A stretch of DNA of 64,000 nucleotides from DTPU01 sp963827855 (GTDB lineage Bacteria > Planctomycetota > Phycisphaerae > Sedimentisphaerales > Anaerobacaceae): NCBI GenBank assembly GCA_963827855.1, contig CAWHBY010000002.1, positions 310,001-374,000 of the forward strand, given 5' to 3'. A program made the translations under genes and the position numbers. Positions 8,527-17,500 of this stretch are shown here, piece after piece. Every line of letters begins with the position of its first letter. Within the stretch, counting starts at the first letter, position 1. Under the pieces are notes generated by a model. It was not told the DNA's origin. It saw nothing but the letters and a program-made list of their open reading frames with translations, and ran no database searches.

Positions 8527-10248
8527 CTCTCGCCGCCTCCAAAGATCCGCCGCCGCAAGGAGCGGGCCGCCAACAGCCACATGACGATGCCTACTACCGC
8601 CTCGACGGCCAGGTTGATGCCCTGATAGCCCAGCCACGGGCCGACCCGCAGGCGGGACACCATCTGGACCAGAGGGATCAGGGCCTGCTGTCGGATGAAG
8701 TGGAATGCAAAGATCACGGCCAGGGTCAGGAGCACGGCTGAGAAGGCTGTGCGGGACCTGAGACCTATGTAGAGCCCTGTCCCGATCAGGCACATCGCGT
8801 AGATCGGTGGCTTGAGCACGGTCATGACCACCAAGGGAATGAAGAACTGGGCCGGCAACATGCCGTTGGAGACACGCTGGACCGCCATCACGCAGATCAG
8901 GTACACCAGCCAGCCTGCCAGGGTCCTGAGTGCAATGGCCTGGGCCTTGTCCCACATGATCCGCTTGCGGGTCAGGGGCGTACTCAGCAGTATAGGCCAT
9001 GACCTGGCCTCGCGCTCCTGCGAGATACTCGCTGCAGCGAGTGAGGCCGTGTAGACCGAGAGGATTGCCCACCAGCCGACCAGCAACGATGAGAAGACCG
9101 GGCTCTGGATCGCTGCGACGACGGACGGCACAAGCCAGCTCGCGGTCCGATCCAGCGCCGCGATCCAGTGACTCCGCCAAGGATCGAGGTCAAGGACAAC
9201 CACCAAGGTGAGGGCAGCCAACATACCCAGCCCGACGTGCAGCGACAGCCTGCTGCGCCACACCACGGCTGTCCTTCCACAGGACTGCAGATCCAGTCAC
9301 GGCTCGGACGACCTCAGAATCAGTGGATCTGGTCGCCCTCCCGGACCACCCACGGAACAGCAGTTGGGTCATCCCGCCGAGGATGCCCACATCCCCGGAC
9401 CGTTCTATGCCTGCCGCCCTGCGAAGCAGAAGCGTGGTCACGCAGAGCACGACCACAGCCAATCCCAACATCAGGCCGCAGTGCAGGGTCCATGGAAATG
9501 GGAGCCGGACACCGCTGAATGCAGCCTGTCCAAGGGCCACGATGACCGTAAAGGGATTGGCCAATCCGGCCAAGGCCGCTATGGTGCCGGACAAGACCTG
9601 CGACAGGATCGAGGTCATCAGGTTGTAGGCAACCACGATGACCATGCCTGCGACCACGATCCTGTGGGGTGCGGCCCCGGAAAGGGACAGGAAGAAGGTC
9701 AGCGCAGCCACGGCAAGGGCAGCAGTCAGAGTGACGCACGACGCAGCCAGCACGTAGTCGCCCGGGACACCGCCCCAGAATCGCATCAGACCCAGCAAAG
9801 GCAAGGCCAGAGCGACGGCCAGCACCGCAGGCAGGAGACGGCCAACGACCTTGCCGAGCACGATCTGGCTGCTCCTGATGCCGCTGGAAAACAGCACGGC
9901 CAGTGTCCCCTTGCGGGTCTCCTCGTACAGGGCCCCTGCCACCAGGACCAAGGCCATGACCTGTGCAGCGACGAATTGACACGTGATGATCCGGGCGGAG
10001 ACCCATTCAGCCACCTCGGCCATCTCGCTTGTCTTGACCGTGGCGGCCACAGGCCGGACCCAGATGAACCACGCCATCGCAGCAGGCACTGCGAGGATGG
10101 CCAGGTATGCAGCGCGGATCACGTACATCGCCGGCCGTCTGCTCAGGACCCGCAGCTCCTTGTCCAGAATGGGGCCGGTCAAGCGCATGCCCCACGATCC
10201 GACGAATCGGAAGGCCAAGGAGAGAGGGGCAAGAGACAATGTCAGCAT
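8523..10248 (-). pseudogene. ABC-2 type permease, frameshifted (first of the tandem set)
   Basis: The N-terminal half starts at 10248 (LTGPILDKELRVLSRRPAMY; ETRKGTLAVLFSSGIRSSQ) and reaches AVTGSAVLWKDSRG. The C-terminal half continues one base out of frame from about 9266 (RLSLHVGLGMLAALTLVVVL; ARSWPILLSTPLTRKRIMWD). The paralogue at 6829-8526 carries both in one frame, so a single-base shift lies at about 9255-9275. The break point is at nearly the same place in the protein as the shift in the 3179-4952 copy. The downstream GTGA overlap is intact, so if the frame is real the C-terminal half may still couple translation to the next gene. Confidence 0.75.
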
Positions 10249-10257
10249 GAGTTAGCG

Positions 10258-10398
10258 ACCAAGAAGACAGAAGTCAGAAGCCGGAAGACAGTAGACATGG
10301 GCCGAGGGTCAGACAGGGCTCTGCCTCGCCGTTTCGCCGTTTCGCCCATTCGCCGTTTCATTTTGCCTGGCTCCTGGCACCCGACACCTGGCACCTAG
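10258..10398. repeat. Three adjacent short tandem repeat blocks
   Basis: The gap between ATPase and permeases is filled by heptamers gaagaca/gaagtca/gaagccg (10261-10298), octamers cgccgttt/cgcccatt (10327-10359) and heptamers ctggcac/ccgacac (about 10370-10398). The octamer block is nearly identical to 259-291. Confidence 0.75.
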
Positions 10399-10424
10399 TA
10401 GAGGCGGACCCTGCGGTTTCGGGT

Positions 10425-11354
10425 CTAGTGCACCAGCCCTTTTGTCAGCTCCAGGAACGCCTCGTCGAGCTTGACCTGCTGGGGCTCTATGCCGACCACG
10501 TCCAGGCCGCCCTGCACCAGGGCCCGGGCCAGGCATCCGTCGTTGACGTGGCCCGTGGCCAGGGTGACCAGGAGGCTGTTCTCTCCGTTGGGCTGGACCT
10601 CTCTGACCTGGGGCAGCGATGACAAGACCTCTGTCCCCTTCTCCGGATTGGAGGCCACGCGGACCTTGACCTTGTCTGCGATGCCCATGCGAAGCCGGAT
10701 CTCCTCCATGGTGCCGCTGAAGACCAGGCGGCCCTGCTCGATGATGCCCACGTGGTCGCAGATCTCCTCGAGCTCGCTTAGGATGTGGCTGGAGATCATG
10801 ATGGTCTTGCCCATCCGCTTGAGCTCCTTGAGCAGCTCCCGGACCTCGATGCGAGCCCTTGGATCCAGGCCGCTGGCAGGCTCATCCAGAATCAGGACCT
10901 TCGGGTCGTGGATCAGCACTCGGGCGAGGCCCAGCCGCTGCTGCATGCCGCGGGACAGGCTGTCTACAGTGGCGTGCTTCTTGGACTGCAGATCCGTCAG
11001 CTCCAGGACCCCTTCCACGATCGCCTGTCGCTTGGCCGCGGGGATATCAAAGGCAGCGGCAAAGAACTCGAGGTACTCAAAGACCTTCAGGTCATCGTAC
11101 ACGCCCATGAAGTCGGGCATGTAGCCCACGCGGCGCCGCACGTCCTTGCCCTTGCGCGTGACGTCCAGGCCGTCGATGGTCGCCTGGCCCGAGGTCGGCT
11201 CCAGCAGCGTGGCCAGGATCCGCATGGTCGTGGTCTTGCCCGCGCCGTTGGGGCCGATGAATCCAAAGATGTCCCCCTGCCGGATCTCCAAGGTCAGATC
11301 CGACAGGGCCGCCAGATCACCGTAGTGTTTGGTCAACTGCTTGGTCTCGATCAT
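10425..11354 (-). CDS. ABC-2 transporter ATP-binding protein (CcmA-like)
   Basis: The 309-residue ATPase has Walker A GPNGAGKTTT (34-43), signature LSRGMQQRLGLARVL, Walker B VLILDEPASGLDP and switch MISSHILSELEEI. The C-terminal extension of about 90 residues (KVRVASNPEKG onward) is usual for GldA/YhbG/NatA-type exporter ATPases. It lies first in a minus-strand series followed by four ABC-2 permeases and preceded by a DUF4350-like membrane protein. In planctomycetes and Bacteroidetes this context is comparable to Gld-type or uncharacterised export systems. It presumably energises the permeases at 3179-10248. The start ATGATCGAG follows an AT-rich tandem repeat (11370-11402). Confidence 0.9.
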   Translation of the reverse strand: MIETKQLTKHYGDLAALSDLTLEIRQGDIFGFIGPNGAGKTTTMRILATLLEPTSGQATIDGLDVTRKGKDVRRRVGYMPDFMGVYDDLKVFEYLEFFAAAFDIPAAKRQAIVEGVLELTDLQSKKHATVDSLSRGMQQRLGLARVLIHDPKVLILDEPASGLDPRARIEVRELLKELKRMGKTIMISSHILSELEEICDHVGIIEQGRLVFSGTMEEIRLRMGIADKVKVRVASNPEKGTEVLSSLPQVREVQPNGENSLLVTLATGHVNDGCLARALVQGGLDVVGIEPQQVKLDEAFLELTKGLVH

Positions 11355-11369
11355 CGCTTCGCCATCGAT

Positions 11370-11402
11370 AATTGACTATTGATTATTGATCATTGACTAT
11401 TT
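11370..11402. repeat. AT-rich heptamer tandem repeat
   Basis: Units ttgacta, ttgatta, ttgatca, ttgacta follow one another immediately 5' of the ABC ATPase start. The AT content is far above that of the surrounding DNA. It also contains promoter-like words, so it could influence transcription of the ATPase-permease series. Confidence 0.7.
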
Positions 11403-11429
11403 AAAGATAACAAGAGTCTACTTATCAGA

Positions 11430-11496
11430 TCCCCCATTCCCCCATTCACCGCGTCCCCATGTCTCCGATTCCCCGATTCTCCGTTTCTCCGTTTCG
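11430..11496. repeat. Octamer tandem repeat overlapping a CDS 3' end
   Basis: Eight-base units cccccatt, cccccatt, ctccgatt, ccccgatt, ctccgttt, ctccgttt run through the stop of the DUF4350-like gene and supply its last residues (RNGETENRGIGDMGTR). Confidence 0.7.
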
Positions 11497-13806
11497 ACTC
11501 GTCGTGGGCCAGACCAGCATGCGGATCCACTGCACCGTGCGGTACTGACACTCGCGGTCCTTGATGCGCACACCCGGGGCAGGCTGGTCCATCTGCATGC
11601 AGACCACCACCGCTCCACGGGCCAGATGCGACCGTATCCCCGCAGTCCGCTGCGACAGGCCTGCCGCCTCGAACAAGGTCTGGAGGTCCGTGGGGCAGTC
11701 CTCAGCCAGGCCGATGCCGAGCGGAGCACTGTCCGGCCGCACCGAGATCCTCCTGGGATCCACCTTCTGCGTGAACTCGGCAGTAGCGCCCGAAGCGACG
11801 GTTCCGAACAGGAGGGGTCTGTGGCCCGCCATGATCGCCACGGTTTGCGACACTGCGCTGGCCGAGTGGTTGGCGATCTCCAGCCTGAGCTGGTCGCCCG
11901 TGACGCGGGCAGTCACCGCCACAGGCATCTCCTGGAGGATCTGCTCGGTCATCATGTACTGCATGGTCCAGATGCTGACCGGCAAGGGCAGCGGGAGGTT
12001 GCCGCCGTCTCGCTGCAGGCAGAAGATCTCCCGATTGCCGAGCCGCTGGCCATACTGGTAGATCTGGGCGTTGACCGGCGATATCCCAGACCACCATTGG
12101 TTGGCAGCGAGGTCCTCCAACGCGTACTGATCGCTCCTGGGCGCGAACAGCCCACTGTACGTCGTGGCCCAACCCAGGGCAGGCCTCGCACCAGGCGATA
12201 CCCCGCCTGGACCGCGCACCGCGATCCCATCCACCACGGAGACCGTCCGCAGTTGCAGATTGCCCCCACGCAGGGCCTGTACGCCGTAATACGCGCCGAT
12301 CGTGAAGGTCACGATCCAGAAGGTGCTGGTCACCCACGTCCAGGGCTGGCGGTCCAACCGCTTGAGGACGAAGTAGTCCACGGGGCCGATGAGCACGGCC
12401 AACAAGACGAGCAGCCCCAGCACAGGCCAGATGCTCAGGGGCCTCATCTGCGAGATGTCCTGCAGATACTCCAGGACCGCCGTGGCCGACATCTGGGCCT
12501 TGCCTGTGGCGTAGAAACCCCTGGGCTGCTGCTGGGCCGCGGCGTCCGGAGGCTCGGGACTCGCAAGCCGGATCGTCCGGACCTGGCCCGCATTCTCGCC
12601 CCCGGGCCATTGACGCCGCACCGCCCGTCCAGGCGGCTGCGTCATCACCGGACCTGAGGGCCGAGAGGCCGGCAGGGTCATGGGGTCTTCCAGCACCGCG
12701 CAGATCAGCTCCACCCAGAATCCCGTGGCCCGCTTGGCCTGAGATTCACCCAGGCCCGCAGGGTCGAATGCCAACACGCCGATCCGGCCAAACGCAATCG
12801 GCAGTACCGCAAAGACGCAGGCATTGGCGTCCACCACGTCGCGGCGATACGCTGCACCCGGGCTCCGCAGCCCTACGGGTGAGCACAAGACCGAGGCCCC
12901 CTGCCCAGAATCCAGGCGCCAGCCTGCCAGTAAATCCGCGGGCAGGGTCAGTTGCCGCGGCGAGGCAACGTCCAGGCCGAAGGTCTTCTGCACGGCCTGA
13001 GGCAATTGGAGATTCCCCACCACGATCACGGCCCTGCCGCCGCCTGCGACCCAGTCCGTGATGGCCCTGACCTGATCGGGCCGCAGTTGATCCCAGTCCA
13101 GGTCATAGAGGATCAGCAGGTCCAGGGACGCAAAGCCCGTCCAGTCCCAGGGCAGCATGTTGGCCACCTTGTCGCCAATGTAGACCTTGCCCTGCTGGTC
13201 CTCCGAGAGGTCTGCGAAGGAGCAGGCCGCCTCCTGCGGCAGCTTGAGCACACCGAATCCCCGCTTGCCGACCAGGCCAATGAGCATGTCGTTCTGGCCG
13301 AGGGAGGTGGCAGGCCGCACTGCGGACGAGAAATCCCACAGGTCCACGTCCTCCTTCCACTGGACCCTGCCGTTCTTGTCGGTCAGGCGGAGCGAACAAC
13401 GGCTCGCCCCATACGCGATCTTGGTGACGAGAGGCAGGTGGAGGGGAAGGTCCGCGGTCACGACAAACGGGTGCCTGACGTGGAGGGTGTTCTGCTCGTC
13501 CTGGGACACTGCCACGTCTATGGCCCCTGCGAATGGTTCTTTCAGGAGCGTGGTGATACCGATCTCAAGCGGAGTCCACTCCATGGGCCTGTAATAGCCG
13601 CCCCACCCGAAGAAGCGATCCACATTGAAGGGTTCCTCTTTCGCACCAAAGGCCTTGGGCCCGGCGAGCAGCAGGAAGGAGATCAGCAGACTCAACAGGA
13701 TGGAGTGCGACCGGCCAAAGAGACATCGCCTCCATCTCGACGGCAGACCGGGAACAGTTCGCCTCCGGCAGTCCATCGCCGACCTCCGACCGCTCGCATA
13801 GATCAT
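11446..13806 (-). CDS. Large exported membrane protein, DUF4350/GATase-like
   Basis: The 786-residue protein has a signal or anchor segment (ILLSLLISFLLLAG, residues about 37-50). A periplasmic region follows, including a Rossmann-like part (LDLLILYDLDWDQLRPDQV, WVAGGGRAVIVVGNL) like class I glutamine-amidotransferase-like DUF4350 domains. Two membrane segments are near IWPVLGLLVLLAVLIGPVDY and WVTSTFWIVTFTIGAYYG, and a beta-rich C-terminal domain ends the protein. Proteins of this kind accompany ABC-2 ATPase/permease and VWA genes in planctomycetes, as here. Function is unknown; a partner of the exporter is inference. I prefer the ATG at 13806 with GGTGAGG upstream; GTG at 13830 is possible. 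The last 16 or so residues come from an octamer repeat. Confidence 0.65.
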   Translation of the reverse strand: MIYASGRRSAMDCRRRTVPGLPSRWRRCLFGRSHSILLSLLISFLLLAGPKAFGAKEEPFNVDRFFGWGGYYRPMEWTPLEIGITTLLKEPFAGAIDVAVSQDEQNTLHVRHPFVVTADLPLHLPLVTKIAYGASRCSLRLTDKNGRVQWKEDVDLWDFSSAVRPATSLGQNDMLIGLVGKRGFGVLKLPQEAACSFADLSEDQQGKVYIGDKVANMLPWDWTGFASLDLLILYDLDWDQLRPDQVRAITDWVAGGGRAVIVVGNLQLPQAVQKTFGLDVASPRQLTLPADLLAGWRLDSGQGASVLCSPVGLRSPGAAYRRDVVDANACVFAVLPIAFGRIGVLAFDPAGLGESQAKRATGFWVELICAVLEDPMTLPASRPSGPVMTQPPGRAVRRQWPGGENAGQVRTIRLASPEPPDAAAQQQPRGFYATGKAQMSATAVLEYLQDISQMRPLSIWPVLGLLVLLAVLIGPVDYFVLKRLDRQPWTWVTSTFWIVTFTIGAYYGVQALRGGNLQLRTVSVVDGIAVRGPGGVSPGARPALGWATTYSGLFAPRSDQYALEDLAANQWWSGISPVNAQIYQYGQRLGNREIFCLQRDGGNLPLPLPVSIWTMQYMMTEQILQEMPVAVTARVTGDQLRLEIANHSASAVSQTVAIMAGHRPLLFGTVASGATAEFTQKVDPRRISVRPDSAPLGIGLAEDCPTDLQTLFEAAGLSQRTAGIRSHLARGAVVVCMQMDQPAPGVRIKDRECQYRTVQWIRMLVWPTTSRNGETENRGIGDMGTR

Positions 13807-13901
13807 AGCCTCACCTTGGATCAGCCTCACGCTGGACGCAGGTTTTCTCCAAGTCGCTAGGATAACGCCTCTCGCCTACAAACTCAATCCTTTCTATCAG
13901 G

Positions 13902-14010
13902 GCGATCGCAAAGTCGGCCTGCCTCAAAGAGACGTAGGTTTGTGTCATCCGCCGCAGGCGGACAGACCGATGCGGTCGCGGGCGTGACTGGCTGGGAAGC
14001 GTTCTTGGTT
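13902..14010. repeat. Repeat module D, copy 2
   Basis: This is the close match of 2364-2476, including the tccgcc/ggcgga hairpin, and again joins the left end of a family A element. Confidence 0.75.
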
Positions 14011-14014
14011 CTTT

Positions 14015-14458
14015 GCCGCGAACCCCGCTAACTCCGCGAACGCTGGCGCGGGGGCGTAGGTCTCGACGTGTTCGAAGCTCCGCCGCCTGATCCACGGCTG
14101 CGCCGTGCCTTGGCGACCTTGTCGCCAAGGGCGGCCTCCGGAATGGGCCGCTTCTCCAGGCAAGCCTGGAACGCGTCCCCTTCCTCGGCCTCGATCCTGC
14201 GGCTCAAGTGGAGCTGCCGTCTCCATAGTCTCAAAGAAGGATAGCTCGCCGGGACTCCCGCACACAGTCTGAGCCGTACGCCTGCGGGCAAGCAGGACTC
14301 CATGGAGCAAGCTCGCTTGCAGAATGGAGGCCGGCGAAGCCCGCCCGGAAGGCAACGCCTTCCGGTAGACGCGAAGCGTCGCGTACGGCGGTGCTGCGAC
14401 CAAGCCCAACCTCCCGCCCACGGCGGCAGCCGTTCGCGGAGTTCGCGGGGTTAGCGGC
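14015..14458 (+). repeat. Family A hairpin element, copy A2 (complete)
   Basis: The 444-bp element has a left terminal repeat at 14015-14045 and an inverted right repeat at 14427-14458, pairing over about 31 bases with few mismatches. Internal hairpins are at 14093-14107 (cacggc/gccgtg), 14109-14129 (cttggcgac/gtcgccaag), 14155-14170 (tccaggc/gcctgga), 14307-14320 (gcaagc/gcttgc), 14346-14366 (ccggaaggc/gccttccgg) and 14369-14381 (gacgc/gcgtc). It sits between the beta-helix gene and the DUF4350-like gene. Confidence 0.85.
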
Positions 14459-14587
14459 CAAAACCTCCTTCTGTTCTCCTGGCCGACGCGACCAAAAGCC
14501 GGAGCCACGAGAAAGGGCATCGGGGGCCAGGAACCTGTTCTCTTCCTCACGATGTACACGAGGGACTTTGCGTTCGCCCTGTCCTTT

Positions 14588-17500
14588 CTACTCCGATCGA
14601 CTGGCCTGGCCGGTGTTGCCGTAGGCCCCCAGATCCGACCGGCCTCCATTGGGTAGCGGCTCCTGGCTGAAATCCGCGGCAGGATTGCCGGCATCGATGC
14701 ATGGACTCGTCAGTGCGTCCGCGGTCCACAGGCCGACGGCGGGATTCCACCGCCCGGCCTGTGATTGTAGGTGATAATCCCCGGCGAGGCCCCTGCGCAC
14801 GAACAACGGGTCTGCATCGATATTGCCCTGGCCCTGTCTTCCACCCTGGATGTCACTGTACGTGACCTGGCCCACGCTTGCGTCGAGCTGGAGGCCGGTT
14901 CCACTGCGGGCATTGTGGTACACGATCGAGTTGGTGATCGTGGCCTGGCAGACAATCCCGGATACGGAGTTGTCGGAGATCGTGCAGAAGGCCACCTGGG
15001 CCGCCCCTCCCTGGATCCCGCTGCCGCCATTACCGGCCACGACGCAGTTCGCCATGACCGTGGTCCGGCTCCGCCGGCTGGCCTGCTGCTCGATGCCGTG
15101 GCCGCCGTTGTCTGCAATGACGCATCGGTTGAGCGTCGCCTCGCCCGTGCTCTTGAACCCGACGCCGCGATTACCCACGATCCGGCAGTCCTCGACGAGC
15201 AGCGACGTTTGATCACAAAAAACACCGATGCCGGATCCCGAGAAGGTCAGGCCGGCCAGCATCGGCGTAGTGCGAGCATTGAGCACATGGATCGTGGCCT
15301 CTGGCGTGAGGCCTTGCAGGATCGTCGAGCTGACCACGGCAGGGTCCTGCGGGTCCTCACTCTGGATCGTGAGGGCCTTGCCGTTGACCGTGACGTTCTC
15401 CGCGTATTGGCCGCGGCTCAGCACGATCCGGTCTCCCTCTAGAGCCTCATCCACTGCCCGCTGAAGGCTGCCGTACCGCTGGCCAGTGCGGCTGTTCGTG
15501 ATCCGGCATTCCAGGGCAGCCCGGGTCAGGGCCTGGGGCGCAGCGTAGATCGTGGACCCATAGGCGTCCCGTGCGCGGACCGTCCACCAGGTCAGGTCCC
15601 ACGGAAGCTCGGTCAGGACGCGATCCGGCGGTGCAGGCGTGTCGGACAGCACGATGAAGTCCTCGATCCGCTCAGGATCCTGGCCGACCAACAGCTCGTA
15701 TGCCGCTGCATTGCGGCTGGCAGCGCACGTCAGCCGGAGCCCGTTGGCATCGGCCGAGGGCTGCGGCGTCTGGAGTGTCACAGGCTCGGGCAGCAGACCA
15801 GGCCACTGCTCCGGGTCATGCTGTTTGAGACTGCCCGTCGACAGCCACTCAAAATAGTAGGGACTGGAGTCCGCCGCCAGTTGCAGGTTCCTGGCAGGCC
15901 CTGCCAGGGACACGTAGAAGCCACCGTACACGCCTTCGTTGTAGAGGCCCTTGCTGCCCCAGGCCGACGCGTTCCACGACGCCAGGTACCAACTGTTGGG
16001 CGTGCCGTGCTCCGCGGGAGGAACCGGGAACTGGACGTTGAGCGTACCGGGCTGATATCGCTGCGTGGCGGACCAGTAGTGGTCGATCCAGTAGGGTCTG
16101 TCGACCCGGCTGTGGGCATTCAGATAGAGCATGGCATCCGTGTAGTTGTAGACGTCCACGCATCCTGCGTCGTGGTAGGAGATCCGCTGCACCACGTAGC
16201 GGGGATCCGCGTACACGCAGTTCAGACGGATCGCCACGTCCGTAGCCACCATCGCGCCCGTGCTGAATCCCATCGTCTGGATCGGCTGATGGTAGTTCGG
16301 CGCAACCTTGGACAGGTACACCATGAGCAGGTCGCCATACAGGTAGTGCGGGGTCGTGTAGGAGCCCGTGATGAGGTTGGCCTTCTCCGTGAACGCGGTG
16401 GCCAGGCCCATGGACGAGCCCGTGACGCAGTCGCCGCCGCTGAAGGCCACGATCGTCGGCTTGGCCGGGTCGAACGTCCCTCCCTGGAGGGCCAGGTTCT
16501 TGTTGCCGTACTGCTCCACGATGACGACGCTGGCTGCGCTGGGCAGGCTCTCCAACTCACCGTCGCTGACGACCAGCTCAAAGGTGCAGATCTGGATGCG
16601 ATCCCTGGCCACGATCCCACTCGCCACGGGGTACAGGGTGTCCGCCTTGTCCAGGGTAAGGCTGGGGCCCGAGACCTGGCGCCACTTGTAGGTCAGGCAA
16701 GATCCATCCGGGTCATAGGAGCCGCCCCCATCCAGCGTCACGGGGCCCTGGACCACATATTGAACAGGTCCCGCAACCGCCACGGGCGCAGTGTTGCCGA
16801 CCACGATCTCGACGCTGTCCGGCTGACTGTCCGCGAGCCCATCGCGGACCACCACCGAGAACTCGTATCTGCCCGGCCTGTCGATCATGGCCGAGGCCTT
16901 GGCTGCATCAGCCCCAGTCAGTGCCACCGGCTCTCCCTGGGTCTGCCTCCAGGAGAAGGAGAGGACGTCGCCGTCAGGATCAGAGGACCGTGCAGCGTCC
17001 AACTGGATCGTGGCAGGGACCTGCCGGGTCGATATGCGAGGCCCTGCCTCAGCAACAGGTGGATGGTTCTGGATGACCACGCAGACCTGGTCCGGCTCGC
17101 TGGCGGGCCCGCCGCTGGCGACGACCAGCTCAAAGGTGTACTGGCCTTCCTGAGAGGCCGTGAAGACGGGCTTGGCTGCTGCCGCGTCACTGAGCGTCAC
17201 CTGCGGTCCACCCACCTGCCGCCACTGGTATGACGGGCTGGCCGTTGCAGGACAGAAGAAGCTTGCACCACCGTCCAGTGTCACCTGTCCGGGGCGGCCG
17301 AGAGACTGATCCGTCCCTGCCCTGGCCTTGCAGCGGCACTGGTCCTGCTCGAACGCACCCACGTCCACGGCCTCTCCACTCAGGCGGGGCCTGCCGTCAA
17401 GATCGACTGCCAGTGGCAGGCCTGCAGCATTGGGCTCGCCCGCATCCACGCAGGCAGATCCGATCGACAGCCGGTAGTTGTCTGCCGCAGCATCCGTGAA

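Noticed and set aside
13945..14694. 249-codon minus-strand frame overlapping the end of the beta-helix gene
   Set aside because: Made of family A copy A2 and module D read through; similarity to frames at 2.6 kb and 39.4 kb is due to the repeat.
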